The notes: generated from the sequence alone by a model not told the origin. 64,000 nt of DNA from Gaeumannomyces sp. JS-464 (GCA_002197995.1 NGZR01000001.1:12667501-12731500), one strand, 5' to 3'. Numbered from the stretch's first letter, positions 9,901 through 23,134 are shown. Numbers and translations are program-made.

Positions 9901-12900
9901 CCGGCACACTTTCGCCAGCCCATTGCTCCACCAGATAGTGGCATCGTCCAAGAAGAGCCTTGCAGTAATCGTTGAAGCTCGGCGCCTGGCTGGGATTTTT
10001 CTGGTACAGCTGCAGGACCCGCTTCAAGAGCGCCTGAGGCAAGGCCCAGCCGTCGGAAGGCTCGCGAAGGCGAAGCCCGCCAGCGAGGACGCCCATATCG
10101 TTGAACTCCGTCAGGGGTAGAAGAGTGAAGAGGGCCCTCCAAGCTTCCTCGAGCTGTTGAATGTCTGAACACGCGGTAAGTCCAGGCGTCAAAATGACTG
10201 AGCCGAAGATGTCCCAGAAACTTCCTCTGCGGATATTGGCCGCATGGAGGACCCTCATTAGAACAACCCACAGCGTCAGCTCTCCTCTGTCCGCCCTGAT
10301 CCCTCGCTCTCTGTAGGAGAGCCGCTGGAGATCTGCATACGTCTCCTCCACAACACCGAATCCCGAAGACATCAGGATTCGGCAGGACAGCGTAGCCAGC
10401 TTTTTCAATGCTTCCTCGATCTCAAAAGACTGATGCATGAGGTCAGGTACCTCCAGCGATAGTCGAAGTAAGCGAAGGACGAATGTGAGAAATCTCGGCA
10501 ATATGTCGAGGATTGTCTTGTCGCGAGTATAACGCGCGCTCGAGTTAAGACGCTGCTCAAGACGGCTGATAAAGCCGCGCGTGATCCCGAGAGATCGACA
10601 AAGAAAGGCTTTGATACTGCCGTCATCAGAAAAACTCGCCGCGTCCTCGACAAAGTCGACGATGAAGTCGGAGGCGGCAATTATCACGGGAGTCGTCAGA
10701 GCAGATCCCGCCGCGGCACCTGGTTCGGTGACATGATCGATGATTGAGTCCACGACTATCCCTAGTTCCGATGAGGTCCTATCGTCCCAGGGACCCCAAC
10801 GGAGCGTTTTATCGCCAAGCTGAAAGGATGCCCTCGGCCGGACTCGCCTTGCCTTTTCAAGGAACTGACCCTCTTGGACCTTCTCAAGCCGCCCGCGAGC
10901 AATGAACGTGCTCTCGTGAAAGAAAACACCATCGTCCAGGGGGAAGATCTCAAAATGATGTGTGTAATGAGTCCCAAAAGGTCCCAGCCCATTGAGCTTG
11001 TCGTTATTTCGCACCACGGGACCGTCTTCGATGAGAACAGTTGCTTCGTCAGGGAGAGGATCCGCCGCATGTTGAAATTGGGGTGCAGTGACATCGACGA
11101 AGCGCGGGGCATGTTGCTTGCGGAGCCGTGGCCGACGTGGTAGGGTTTTTTTTGAGCCTCCGACTTCGGTCGTCTGCGGCGCCGTCTGTAAAACAGCCTG
11201 GTCGTGATCATCGCCAGTCTCAGGCACAATGCTGTCGATGTATTGTTCTAGACGAACGGCAGCGGGCCCGTGTGCACTCTTGCTCTTCCGGTACGACGCA
11301 TCCAACGACCTCTTTTGGGCAAGGAAGGCAAACTTGCCAGGCCGATTAGTCTCCAGAGTCTCGAGCTGAGCAGGCCTAGATGAGGAATCATGGCGCCGGA
11401 GCTTGCTGCTGGCTCGTGATGTGGCAGCACCTGGCGCCTTACCGGGCGCTGGAGACGCACTCTTGACGTTGTTGACCGTGGCGCGTGGCTGCGTGTGAGA
11501 TCGCTTTGCAACCTTCTTCGGCGCAACAAAGCTAATCGCCGGGTCACGCACCAGGGTCTTGCTTGGTATGTTTGCCGACCGCTCGCCCAGTGGGGGCGCC
11601 GGAGCTTGCGGTACCGAGCCCAGCTTTCGCTGTGGCGTCTGGGCAGGCACCCTTGGCCGGATCTTGCCCGTCTTCCAGTCTCGCAGAACAGAAAGTACAT
11701 CGACATTATCCTTGCGATTGCCGAGGTTGATCTGTTTCCGCGAGGGACTAGATTTGCCTTGGTTAGGGGCTCTCCTAGCAGTCCGAGCAGCTATCCTGAG
11801 GAAAGCAGGTGCGTTGGTTTTGACGACGTCGAGAACGCTCAATAGGGGGGGCGTTTCATGTCTGGCGGAGGAGCGCCCGATGCCCAGACCATAACTCCGA
11901 GAAGAAGACGAGCGGTGCAGCCCTGAGCTAACGCGACCGGTCGACTTGATGCCTGGTCCACGGCTTTTGGAAGTGAAAGTTGCTGTGATCTTTTGCTGTC
12001 GTTTTCTGGGGTTGGTCGTATTCTCCTGCATGCCTGAATGGGTTGAAGGCTTATTCCGGCTCGTGGACGACCTGTCTCCTGAACTGTCGTCTGTTTTCCT
12101 TTTCCTGTTCCTCCCTGGCAATATTCTATCAATCGCGTCCCCCTCGTCCACAGAGACATCGCCATCGTCTATAAACAACGGTCTTGACGGTTCTGAACCC
12201 GTTCGGCCCGGCAGGGGAGACGTATCTAACGCGCCGACCGGACCTCCCATATTGTAAATGCTGTCATCATTATGATCATCGCTGTCGTTATCATCATCAA
12301 ACAAGAAATCAAGTGCTGTAGAAGGGGGATATGACGGCGCCGGGACACGCCTCGGCAGAGCAACGCCCCTCTTGGCCGCTTGTTTCGGAGACCCAGGAGG
12401 GCTGCGTCTGCTCAGAGACGGTTTATCGGGTTTGTGGCCTTTGACCTGATCTAGGCGGAGCCAGGAAGCCGGAAGCACGCCGCGAATCTTTCTCACATTC
12501 CGACGGATCGCCTCGGACTCGCTCTCAGTGCTAACCGAGTCGTCACTGCTATCCCCATTGTCAAGCAGGCTGACCTTCTTGCGTAGGGGATGTCGTGATG
12601 GCGTAGACGACGTGACAGACAGGGGTACTTTAGCGCTTGGCTGCGGGGACGCACTGGCAAGACGAGAGACACTTTTAGCCGTCGACCGCCGCGACGGGCC
12701 CGCCGGAGGCGAGGAAGGCAAGTCATAGATCTCCACAGGCTTGAAGGTCAGGGTTGGAGCTGCGTCATCACCGTGCAGTCCCGATTTGCGCCTCTTTGCA
12801 CTGGCAGACGATTTCGAGGAGTACGTCCGTTTCAAGGGCCTCGGACGGTGGTCCCAGGGCTGACGCAGCAAGTCTGCAACCGAGGGCAGATAGTCGTCGC

Positions 12901-13762
12901 CTATCAAGCTTGTGTTGTCCGTATCGTCTGCAGGACTCGGCCGCCCGCTTGATGTTGCCCGGGTCTGAGATGAGGTTTTGGGTGAAGGGGTCGGTGCCAG
13001 TTCATCCCTGCCGTCGGTCTCGTCACCAAAATGAACTGGCTGACTCTCTTGGGTGTCGCCTAGTGCATCTGCAGATGCCGGTTGGCTGTCTTCGGCGGAA
13101 AACTCCGGATCCTGAGACTCGTCGTCCTGGCCCCTTCGACGGCCGTCGGCAGTTTCATCTTCGACTATAACTCGAACGGGCTTGAAGCCATGAGACTTCA
13201 TGAAGCGGTGGTATTGCGCATCCTCCAGCATATACGGGTGTTCCTGGATCGGTTTCCGGGGGCGGAGAGACCGCTCAAGACGAACGGCAGCTTGCCTTGA
13301 GGGCGAGACTGTTGCGAAAGCGGTCATAAGGGGGGCTTGAGGGGAAAACAGAGGCGATTGACTCCGAGGTCTGAGCGCATTTTTTCGAGACAGCGAGGAC
13401 AGAGCCGGGCCGGGGAACGCAGGCGACAATCGAATATCCTCCAGGTTTGGAGTAGGATCCCGACGAGGCGTGGGAGCGAGGGACTCGACGTCCTCTGGGG
13501 GAGGCGATAGAGGGGAGGAACATTGCGGGATCGGGTCCCTCTCGGCGGGAGAAGCGGGGGCCTCGGAAGCCAGCAGACTGCGAGCCGGTGCAGCGTGTTG
13601 TGGTTCGGGCGATGGGGGAATGCTCCAGATGTCGTCGGCGTCAGTCGGGGGTAGCGGGGCCAACGGCAGGGCCGAGGACGTCGGGCTACCTGGGGAGCTC
13701 TGGCTGTCGAACTCCTCGTCGTCCGAGTCCGGGACCTCTCCTGATTCCTTCCAAGTCCGCAT
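6983..13762 (-). CDS. mus7: Mus7/MMS22 family DNA repair protein
   Basis: Exons 13762-9155, 9086-8903, 8813-8643 and 8579-6983, about 2186 aa, typical for the family. The N-terminus MRTWKESGEVPDSDDEEFDS is the hallmark acidic start of fungal Mus7/Mms22. A long disordered Ser/Pro/Arg-rich region follows, and the helical conserved part lies in the C-terminal half (KCAGIVGLVFDFFGAQNLAH, LFYYLYNNFK, PHILGFLLSRMLPALARA). Mms22/Mus7 acts in the nucleus with the Rtt101-Mms1 cullin ligase in yeast and protects stalled replication forks during recombination repair. Three single-base frame breaks interrupt it: one base missing at 9919-9921 (between LVEQW and GWRKCAG), one missing near 8968 (VDQAL to DHQYSIESDD) and one extra near 7908 (TPTL to FYYLYNN). 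After correction all exon phases close. It shares a 1.5-kb divergent promoter region with cox5. Confidence 0.9.
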
Positions 13763-15252
13763 TGGGCCGATAAATCATGGTGACGTCTGTCTGGGTTCCA
13801 TGGAAAGGACTGGGCTTCTTGACGGAGCAATGCGAGCTGGTTGTTCTTGTCGTGTGTTTTCTCCTAAATCCGAGCGAGATGTTGAATGAACCAGACCACA
13901 CTCCCGGTTTGGTTTGGTTAAAGCAGGCACCCTGGAAGCGCTGGAGGTGCAGGGATGTTCGGCAAAACGACGCGTCTGCAAGGCTTGAATTGACGCGACT
14001 GCATGTCATTGATGGCGACGGGCGTTAAGTGGCGAGCGGACTAGCCCCACCAGACACATGGTTCAAGCTCCACCCTCCTGCTGCCAGATGATGAGCATCT
14101 CGCCCGAAACCCATCATTTACGTGCATCACTGTGGCTTGAGAGACCAACATAACGCACACCTAATATATTGGATTGCCGAAGCTGTCTCTCGACGGGAGA
14201 CTCTATAGCCCTTCGGGATGAGTCTGTCCCGCCATGCTCTCCCGTTGATAGCCGTTGGGTTTGGTCTCTGGAATGGTGTGTCTTTTTGCATTTTCCTTTT
14301 CTGCGGATGTCATGGAGCTTCTCAGGTGCTAACCCAATGGAACACTACAACCATCCAGCTTACTATACCTTCCGAGAACCTCTCGAAAATGCTTCTAAGA
14401 ATAATATGACAGACTCCCAAGTCACAAAAAAGAGGTTTGCATACTCCCTCGCCTTTTTAATGCTCCGGCGATGAGACAGGAAATAACCAGAAAAATGAGT
14501 TCAGTGACGCTTGGCAGCAGGTCAGGGGCAAGGAACAAAACCAGGTCGATCGGCCGCCAGCAGAAGGGAAATCAGATCAGAAGAAAGGAGGATCTTGATA
14601 CAGATGAATGAGGCTTGTTTGAATTGGTGCTTGGCACCTGTGGTGGTGTTAGTCTCGACCCAGATAGATCAGAGCCTGCCATCACCAGCCCCACGATCGC
14701 GTATTTCTCTGTATGAGCACTGACAGCTTAGCCTCAGCCCCAGTCCCAATGTCTGTTTGACATCCATAGTGTAGAGTCTTCCCATGGATGGATCTGGTTA
14801 ACAGGAAGTGTAACACTCATCCCAGGTGACCTAGCATGGAGGCATCTATTGCTATCGAATCCCGGCGCAACACAAAATTATCCCACGAAATCACAAGACA
14901 CTCGATCAAGGTTCATGGCAAGAGAGGATCGCTCGGCAACAAGGAAGTTGGAGGGGAATTGGGGGGTCGACACGTGACTGCCATGCTGACTCAGGCAGCC
15001 GCAATTCCGAGCTTCTCCATTCAGCCAATAAGCCAGGTCCGATTTGGGGGGCATCATACGAGGTTTGTCTGGTGGTCAAAAATCCTCGCAGTTGCTGCCG
15101 AGACCGAAGCTCCCTCCTCCACACGTAAATCGACCGAAGCCATCGAAGACAGCCGCTGTACGACCTCGCCCCCAGCGCCCAATTAGCCTCGAGCCGGCCC
15201 AGAGACCTGTCCCCTTCGCTCCGATCGCCCTCGAATCCCACATCCCGCCACG
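13763..15252. other. divergent intergenic region mus7/cox5
   Basis: Carries the promoters of mus7 (minus) and cox5 (plus). Nothing coding was recognised, and the open frames across 14169-14474 and 14511-14723 have no domain. A palindrome-like CACGTG-type core (gtcgacacgtgac) lies near 14967-14979. Confidence 0.5.
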
Positions 15253-16168
15253 ATGCTGCGCACCACAGGCTCGACCATGCTGCGTCGCAGCGTCCTCCAA
15301 GCCAGCCGGGCCTCGCCCGCCCCGATGGCCTGCCGCGCCGCCTCCACCCGCGCCCTGTCCAAGCCAATGCTGGCAAACATCGAGAAGAGATGGGAGGGCA
15401 TGCCGCTGCAGGAGCAGGCCGAGCTGTGGATGGCGCTGAGGGACCGCATGAAGGAGAACTGGGCCGAGCTGAGCCTGCAGGAGAAGAAGGCCGGTAAGTC
15501 AATCGATTGAGCTGCCGGCAATCCAGCCGCGGTTTTTCACGTCGGTCATGCATGCGGACTCTTCCAAGTGCGCTGGCTCCGATTGCCGCCCATGGGGTGG
15601 CGGGCTGGGGAGCTGCGAGATGGGGTGCATTTGTCCAGTCCGCCGAGGGTTGCGCGCGACATATATACCTATCTATCGCTGCTTCCTCCTTCCCCCCTCA
15701 CATCTACGTACAACATCCGACAGCCAACCAAAGCTCCCCAGGAGCCCGGCCATGCAGACCAGCACCAGGGGGTGGGTGCGAGGCGCTTCCGAAACTGACT
15801 CAAACTCTCTCATATGCAGCATACTGGATTGCCTTTGGTGCACACGGCCCCCGCGCCCTCGACCCCCCTGGGGAGGGCAAGAAGGTTGCTCTGTACGTCG
15901 CCGTCGGCATGGGTGTCAGCCTTGCCCTCTTTGGCCTTATCCGTTCATTCGCCGGCCCGGCCCCGTCTAGCATGACCAAGGAGTGGCAGGAGCAGACCAA
16001 CGAGTACCTGAAGGTATGTGCATGCCTCACCGAACCCCACGGCGGCAAGATCCAGCGTGTTGACAGAAGATACCACGGCAGTCTCAAAACGCGGACCCTC
16101 TTACCGGTATCTCGTCCGAGGGATACTCGGGCAAGGGCATGGTCCAGTCTCCCCCGGCCAAGCGTTAA
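15253..16168 (+). CDS. cox5: cytochrome c oxidase subunit 5 (COX IV type)
   Basis: Nuclear-encoded subunit of mitochondrial complex IV. Exons 15253-15493, 15820-16013 and 16082-16168, 173 aa, no frame problems. The N-terminus (MLRTTGSTMLRRSVLQASRA) is a basic amphipathic mitochondrial presequence. The mature part has the family pattern RWEGMPLQEQAELW, WAELSLQEKKAAYWIAFGAH-GPR, a single membrane helix (VALYVAVGMGVSLALFGLI, about residues 103-121) and MTKEWQEQTNEYLKSQNADP. It matches the fungal COX5/mammalian COX IV family in length and order. Intron 1 is long (326 nt, GTAAGT...TGCAG). The acceptor of intron 2 is CGGCAG at 16081, chosen because it gives EYLKSQNADP as in the family. Confidence 0.95.
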
Positions 16169-16609
16169 ACACTTTTTTTTTTCCCCTCCCTCTCTCAATA
16201 CCAAACTGCAGCTCGTGCTCATGGCCATTTGTCCATGTATAAAAGCTTTGACGGGATGCTCAGGTTCGCGGGTATCTCTCCACAAGGTGGTTGGTGTAAA
16301 TACTGTACTGCGACGGAAGCTAGACAATATTTCCTTGAGTTCATCACAGTAATCCACCCACGTGATAGTTGGTGACCCTAACAGGTAGGTATCTCTGGGC
16401 ATCCAACCTCGGTGCCATTGTGACGATATTGCTATTTGTTGCTCAGTGGTGATATCGCGAATATTGCCAAGATGACAAATGCTTTGATTAGACGATGCCA
16501 TGAATTGTGCGTGTGTGCATTACTCCAAAAACGCCACCCTAAACCATGATAAAAATACCAAAACAAAACTCAAGTTGAGTACGGGCATCCATCCGCAGGC
16601 AGTCATATC
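16169..16609. other. convergent 3' flanks of cox5 and clpX
   Basis: About 440 bases between two convergent stop codons. It contains a T-run and pyrimidine-rich stretch at 16171-16200. No gene was seen. Confidence 0.6.
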
Positions 16610-18459
16610 TCATGCCCCGCTCTGGCCAGCTTCGCGGTATTGCTCGAAGGTATCCGCCGAACCATCATCACCGTTTCTCTCCATGTCATCCTCCTCCCTC
16701 AGGCGGCGCTCGACCTCCAGGCGGCCATCCTTTCCCCAGTAACACGCCTTCGCAGTACCCTTGACGCACGCCTCGGTTATGACGACGTAGTGCGTCGGGG
16801 CTTCAAAGATGGGCTCCGCGAGGACGCGCTCCATCTCCATCTTGAGCCCCCTGGCCCCGGTCTCGTTCTTGGCGGCGCGCTCAGCGATGGCGTACAGCGC
16901 CCGCCGGGTGAAATACAGCCTGCTTGGATAGGTCTCGAACAGAGCCGTGTACTGCGCCACCAGGCTGTTGCGCGGCTCTGTGAGGATGCGAAGCAGTTCG
17001 TTAAGTGATAGTGGGGTCAGAGCGCAGATATTGTGCACGCGCCCGATGAGCTCAGGGATGAATCCAAACGACTGCAGGTCCGCCGGCGTCGTGAGATCCA
17101 AGGGCGTGAAGCCGCTGGCCCCAGGCTCGACTAAAGTCGGCTGATGCGGCAGATGGGCGTACATCTCCCGCGGAGGGAGGAGCGACTTGACGGCTCGGCG
17201 CCGAAGCCGATGGATGGCTTGGCGACCCGTCTCAGCACAACCTTGTCTAGGCCTACGAATGCGCCGCAAAAGACAAAGAGGATGTTGCTAGTGTCGACTG
17301 TGTACTGGTCAACCTTGGGCGATTGGGGCGGGGACTGCTGCGGCGATGTCGAGCCAGTGCCGTAGTTGCTGGTGATCGGGCTGGCGGACCTCGAGGACCT
17401 GTTGTCCTTTACGTTAACCGTGACTTTGGTCCCTTCCACGAGCTTCAGGAGAGCCTGCTGGACACCCTCGCCCCCTACATCTCTGCCATTAACCGTCTCT
17501 CGCCTGGCAAGCTTGTCGAACTCATCAAGGACCACTATGCCATGTTCGGTAGCCTTGACGTCATAGTTGGCCTCGATTAGCAGCCTTTCGATACACGCCT
17601 CGACATCTTGCCCAATGTAACCAGCTTGTGTGAACGCGTTGCAGTCACTGATTGTGAAGGGGATGTTCAGCTGCTTCCCCAGTGTTCTGCAATGGGAAAC
17701 CCATGGTCAGCGATATAGAAGAGGGTTTGGCGGCTGGTCAATGCTATGGACGGACGGCGCTTACTCGACAATATATGTTTTCCCAACTCCCGTAGGACCC
17801 ATCAAGAGCAGGTTGCTCTTATCTATCTTCACATGTTGCAATATGGCGTGCTCGTCGGGCAGAAGCAGGTTTTCTGCTATGGCTGACGCGTCGTAGTGGA
17901 GCCCCTGAACGGACTCCCGATGACCCGGGAACTCGTCTTCACGGAAGGCGTCATCAGTATACCGCTGGTAAGAAGAGCCAGAGGAGTGCCGACCTTCAAG
18001 CGGGTGAGCCTCGCGGCGCCGGTCGTACATGTCGCGGTCGCGCATGTACTTTTGGCGCGCCAACCTCTCCTGCGACAGCCTCTCAGACTCCTCGATCTGG
18101 TGGCGCCGGCGGAGGCCCTGGTAGTGGTTGAATATGACGGAACATATGCTCTTCTTGGCGCGGTCCTGGCCCACGACGAAGTCGTCGACACGTCGCTTCA
18201 GGTCGCGAGGGTAGACCTGGGGCACTCCAAAGGAGGCCTTGCTGAACATGGGCCCGCGGCCCGAGTCTTCTGACGGATCATAACTGCTTGTGAATCCTGA
18301 GTTGAAATCGTGGCTTGTCCGGCTGGCGGATTGTGCGGTGGCCGAGGCGGACAGGGCGCGGCGATGGTGGTAGGCGACGGCGCGTGAGGCGGACGCTCGC
18401 CAGCGTAAGCTCGGGGAAACCTTCTGGGCCAGGAAGAACGGCCTCGCAAAAACCGACAT
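16610..18459 (-). CDS. mitochondrial ClpX-type AAA+ unfoldase
   Basis: Two exons, 18459-17765 and 17686-16610, about 590 aa. The Arg/Ser/Ala-rich start (MSVFARPFFLAQKVSPSLRW) suits mitochondrial import. The ClpX pattern follows: DFVVGQDRAKKSICSVIFNH, Walker A GPTGVGKT (about residue 220), GYIGQDVEACIERLL, Walker B VVLDEFDK (about residue 282), GGEGVQQALLKLVEGT, ILFVFCGAF and a C-terminal small domain (PELIGRVHNICALTPLS, NETGARGLKMEMERVL). ClpX unfolds proteins and in yeast (Mcx1) also activates haem synthesis. No N-terminal zinc-binding domain is seen, as usual for fungal mitochondrial forms. Insertions occur in the AAA core (Ser-rich about 335-365). One base is missing near 17192-17196: GFGAE and then AVKSLLPPREMYAHLP lie in different frames. 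Confidence 0.92.
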
Positions 18460-19504
18460 CGTCTACGCCGGCGGGCCTCGCATACTGGCTCGGAAAAGGC
18501 GGGTCTGACACGAGAAGTCCGGGCGGTGTGGCGGGCCGGATGGACGTGCGATGGCAGGTGTCGACCCGCCGTTTGTGTGCAGATCAGGGGCAGCCTTCTG
18601 GTGTTGGAGGTAGACGAGGAGGCCGGGTCCGGGAAGAGGATGAATTGGGCAACTCCGAGAAGTTGTGCGTAGGGATGCTTCCGAATCTTGAAGTAGGGGT
18701 GGAAAGGGGCGAAGTTGTCGGATTTGACAATTCTTAGGCGCGATGGCTCATGTGAGTATAGGCAGGCTACTAGTAAGGTTAGTCGGAGGATTGTCGAGGC
18801 GACATGTGGCCGGTGTCGCAGCTCAGCCAGGAGCAACGTGAGGCCCGGGGGCTGGATTAGGTGATCTGATCCTGGCACGCCGCTGGTCCAAATGCGGGGT
18901 TGCGGCTGGTGGATGCATGGGTTCCACGAGCTGGAGCTTCCCAGCCGTGGCGCTGGGCCGCTGCGAGCCGTCAGTTGCGCGGCCTCGATGATTTGCCAAC
19001 ACGCCTCGAGATGCACTCGAAAATGGGGGAGACCTCCATCTGAACTTGCTCCTTTCTCAAACCGCTAACCAAGTGTCACTCACTTACAGTCGACGCCATG
19101 GGGCGCTATGGCGGCCGCAGCATGCCCTCTTCCGGACCCCTGAGCCTGAGCAATATGCATGCATTGTAATGCCGGGCAGGTCCGCATTATGGGACCAGGC
19201 GATGGCACTCTCTTGCGTGAAGCTGTCTTTCTGAGCAACTCCAGGATTGTTTACGCCATATGTAGGTGGTTTCTCCCCACGGGGCACTCCCCGACGGTCC
19301 ACATCACACAGCCCACATGGGTTGCACAAGCAGCTTGAAACAGCACTCAGTATGAACAGGAAGGAGATTTGCCTGGGATATCACCTATGAACCGGCTCTT
19401 CGGCACATGCTCAGGGCTGGAGCACACAGGAAAAGCTGGTGCAGATTCCGCGAAGGCGAGACACGGTTCATCGGCTCCCCAGCGACTTCGGCGGATGATC
19501 GGTG

Positions 19505-19550
<46 letters not shown>

Positions 19551-20298
19551 GACTGTATGATTTTATGGTAGGGCGAAAATTTTCACTGTTGCAGATACGA
19601 TAGAGGGCCAGTCAGATGTAGGCGACAACAGCCGCTAGCGCGAAGGAACGTTCTCGTTGAGCCTTTTCCGTACTGGCCCCGCGCTTGCTTGCATGGACTG
19701 GCCCTCAATCTCCTTTTCGTTTAGATCCCAGAGAGCTGCCCCGCGGGTGGATATCGGTGCCCACTACTACACAGCTCTCGCCTCTCGGCGTGCCCGTATT
19801 GCCGGAAATGTCTCATGGTATCCATGTCTGGCAGCACGCCTCAATCGCAGTGCTCGAGTGCCTACAGGGCGCGAGGGCCCATCCACCCACCGGGCTGCAA
19901 GTGCCGTAATAGCAAGCAGGAGCTCGTTGATACCTATTCCCCCCACCAACCGATCACGTCCCCACGACGTCATCGGGCTGAAGCTCCCGTCTGGAGCTCT
20001 CAGTTCTCGGGCTGGCCTGCTACACGTGCTGTCAGGTATCACACTGTACGGGGTTGCATCCAGTCGCTCCAGACCACCAGCCGGGCACTCGTGCAGTCAA
20101 CTTTGGGCCGCAGCAAAAACATCGGGGCCTTCAGGTATAATTTCCCTGATCCCATCTGCTCTCACAGACCTTGCAACTCTTCTCGCTGTTCTTCGCGTCG
20201 TCCCGTCACTCTGTCAAAGCAGCTCCCAGCCAGCCTAATCTTACCGACGAAAGCTTCGATCTCGGCTGCTTTTGTTTGCCGCTGTCGCTACACACATA
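18460..20298. other. divergent intergenic region clpX/gbe1
   Basis: Promoter regions of clpX (minus) and the branching enzyme (plus). Contains the 39-base A tract described separately. Frames open in 19657-20351 have no recognisable domain and probably lie in the leader of the branching-enzyme transcript. Confidence 0.5.
19509..19547. repeat. poly(A) tract, 39 bases
   Basis: Uninterrupted run of 39 A on the plus strand in an intergenic region, the longest mononucleotide run in the window. No retroposed gene or target-site duplication was recognised next to it, so it is called a simple repeat. Confidence 0.9.
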
Positions 20299-23134
20299 AT
20301 GGCGTCCCACCAGGCTGTCAACGGCAGCGCTGCTGCGGAGCCTATCGGTAAGTCTATTGCATCAGCCACGAGAGAATCGCACGCGCCATTTGCTGCACGC
20401 ACTCGGTGGCGGGCCTACTATGAGGCATCTCATCGCGCAGCCTGACCTGAGAGCTAACCTCTGCACTTCTGCGCGACAAGGCGCCCTCAAGCTTGACCCT
20501 TGGCTCTCGCCGTTTCAAGATGTGCTGAAGAGAAGACACGCCAAAGCCAAGGAGTGGACCAAGAAGATCGAGCAGAGCGAGGGGTCCATGGAAAAGTTCA
20601 CCAAGGTGGGGATACAGCCCTCATTGGTCCGAGTAACACTGCCACCCCTTTGACACAATTTGCTAACACGGTCTTGACTTTCTTTGCTGCAAAAGGGGAC
20701 AGAGCTCTTTGGACTGAACGTGCGTGATGATAACTCCATCGTCTACCGCGAGTGGGCGCCAAACGCCACCTCGGCCTTCCTCGTGGGCGACTTCAGTAAG
20801 CCCTACCACCCAAACCCCCTTTTCTCAACTTCACCCCAATCCGCCTCCCATATTACACATCCCGCCGTCGGATAGCTGACAGTTTGGTGTAACTCAGACG
20901 ATTGGAATCGCCAGTCGCACCCCATGAAGAAGAACGATTTCGGTGTCTTCGAGATTGTCGTTCCACCCAATGCCGATGGCCAGCCCGCCATTCCACACAA
21001 CTCCAAGGTCAAGGTACATAATGAAGTTTTTTTATCCATCTCTTCCCCCTTTCACAATCACTCAGACAGCCGGCCCGGCTGCTTCCAACTTTTCAGTCAT
21101 CATACATTGTCTACAAGGCTCCAGACCTTGGCCCTGGCTCAAGCGCTGTGGACGAGATGCAAAAACACCTGGTGGGCTTCTACCCTATTCTCGTCATACA
21201 TCTAACGTCTCCATCGCATCAGATCTCCCTATCCCTCCCCAATGGCCAACAGGTCGACCGGCTGCCGGCATGGATCAAGTATGTGACCCAGGACCTGTCC
21301 GTCTCCCCTGCTTATGACGCCAGGTTCTGGAACCCCCCGACTTCGGAGAAGTATGTCTTCAAGCATCCTCGGCCCAAAAAGCCCGAGAGCGTGCGGGTCT
21401 ACGAGGCTCACGTAGGGATATCGTCCCCCGAGCTGAGAGTCGCGACGTACAAAGAGTTCACCAAGAACATGCTCCCTCGCATCAAGGCCCTGGGCTACAA
21501 TGTCATCCAGCTCATGGCAATCATGGAGCATGCCTACTACGCCAGTTTTGGCTACCAGATCAACAACTTCTTTGCTGCCAGCAGCCGCTATGGCCCCCCG
21601 GAGGATCTGAAGGAGCTGGTCGACACAGCCCACAGCATGGGCCTCGTGGTTCTGCTCGATGTCGTCCATAGCCACGCCTCCAAGAATGTCCTGGATGGCA
21701 TCAATGAGTTCGATGGCACCGACCACCAGTATTTCCACGAGGGCGGCAAGGGAAGACACGACCAGTGGGACAGCCGTCTCTTCAACTACGGCAGCCACGA
21801 AGTTCTGAGGTTCCTGCTCAGCAACCTCAGATTCTGGATGGACGAGTACCACTTTGACGGTTTCCGGTTCGACGGTGTCACCAGTATGCTGTACATCCAC
21901 CACGGTATTGGCAGGTACGTGTGACGTCATTATCCCGTCGCGGTTGTGCCAAGGGCTGGTGGAGACAGCCGAGTATCAACCACTGACACTATTTCAGTGG
22001 CTTTTCCGGGGGCTATCATGAGTACTTTGGCGCTGAAGTCGACGAGGAGGCCTTGGTCTACCTCATGCTGGCGAACAAGATGCTGCATGATCTATACCCT
22101 GAGGTCATCACAATCGCCGAGGACGTCTCGGGCATGCCGACACTCTGCCTGCCCGACTCGGACGGTGGAGTAGGATTCGACTACCGTCTTGCCATGGCTA
22201 TCCCGGACATGTGGATCAAGATCCTCAAGGAGCAGAAGGATGAAGACTGGGAAATCGGCAACATCTGCTGGACCCTGACCAATCGGCGTCACGGCGAAAA
22301 GACGATCGCCTACTGCGAGAGCCATGACCAGGCGTGAGTGTTTGTTGCTGCAGCTGAATGTCTCCTCGATTTCCCTTGTTATTGTCCACCGCTAATCATT
22401 CGTATTATTCGAGCAGGCTTGTCGGGGACAAGACGCTCATGATGCATCTGTGCGATGCCGAGATGTACACAAACATGTCCACCCTGACGCCACTGACGCC
22501 GGTAATCGACAGGGGAATGGCGCTTCACAAGATGATCCGGCTTCTCACGCATGGGCTTGGAGGCGAGGGCTACCTCAACTTCGAGGGCAATGAGTTCGGG
22601 CACCCCGAGTGGCTGGACTTCCCCCGTGAAGGCAACCAGAACTCGTTCTGGTACGCGAGGCGCCAGTTCAACCTCACAGAGGACGGTCTGCTGAGGTACC
22701 GCTTCCTCAACAATTTTGATGCGGCTATGAACACCACCGAAGACAAGTACGGCTGGCTTCATGCCCCGCAGGCCTTCATATCGTTGAAGCACGAGGGAGA
22801 CAAGGTCATTGTCTTTGAGCGCGCAGGCGTGGTGTTTGCCTTCAATTTCAACACAACCCGGAGCTTCGCCGACTACAGGATCGGGATCGAGGAGCCCGGG
22901 ACGTACAAGATTGTGTTGGACACGGACTCCAAGGCCTTTGGAGGATTCGGTCGCGTCGAGGAGTCCACTCGCTTCTTCACCACCCCCATGGAGTGGAATG
23001 GCCGGAAGAACTGGACTCACATCTACCTGCCGAGCCGCACGGCCATTGTGAGTTTGCTTCCCATTGCGCTGTCTCATGGCCAAGAATTCGCGAGTAATAC
23101 TGATTCAATACTCTAGGTTCTGGCGAAGGAGTGA
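20299..23134 (+). CDS. gbe1: 1,4-alpha-glucan (glycogen) branching enzyme
   Basis: Eight exons: 20299-20347, 20481-20605, 20696-20795, 20898-21013, 21223-21914, 21998-22333, 22417-23047 and 23117-23134, all in phase, 688 aa. It cuts alpha-1,4 chains and rejoins them as alpha-1,6 branches during glycogen synthesis in the cytosol. An N-terminal CBM48-like part ([21 protein letters not shown]) precedes the GH13 barrel. The four GH13 regions are visible: DVVHSHAS (about 276), FRFDGVTSM with the nucleophile Asp (about 344), AEDVSG with the acid/base Glu (about 400) and ESHDQA (about 468), plus [17 protein letters not shown]. The C-terminal beta domain has VFAFNFN. The last exon encodes only VLAKE. 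Length and order match GLC3/GBE1. Confidence 0.96.

Noticed and set aside
14169..14723. Open frames upstream of cox5
   Set aside because: Short, overlapping, no domain, and they lie in the divergent promoter region.
19509..19547. Poly(A) tract as evidence of a processed retrogene
   Set aside because: No gene-like sequence precedes it and no flanking direct repeat was found.
19657..20351. 193- and 178-codon frames upstream of the branching enzyme
   Set aside because: They overlap each other in different frames, have composition typical of non-coding shadow frames, and the second runs through the true start codon of gbe1.
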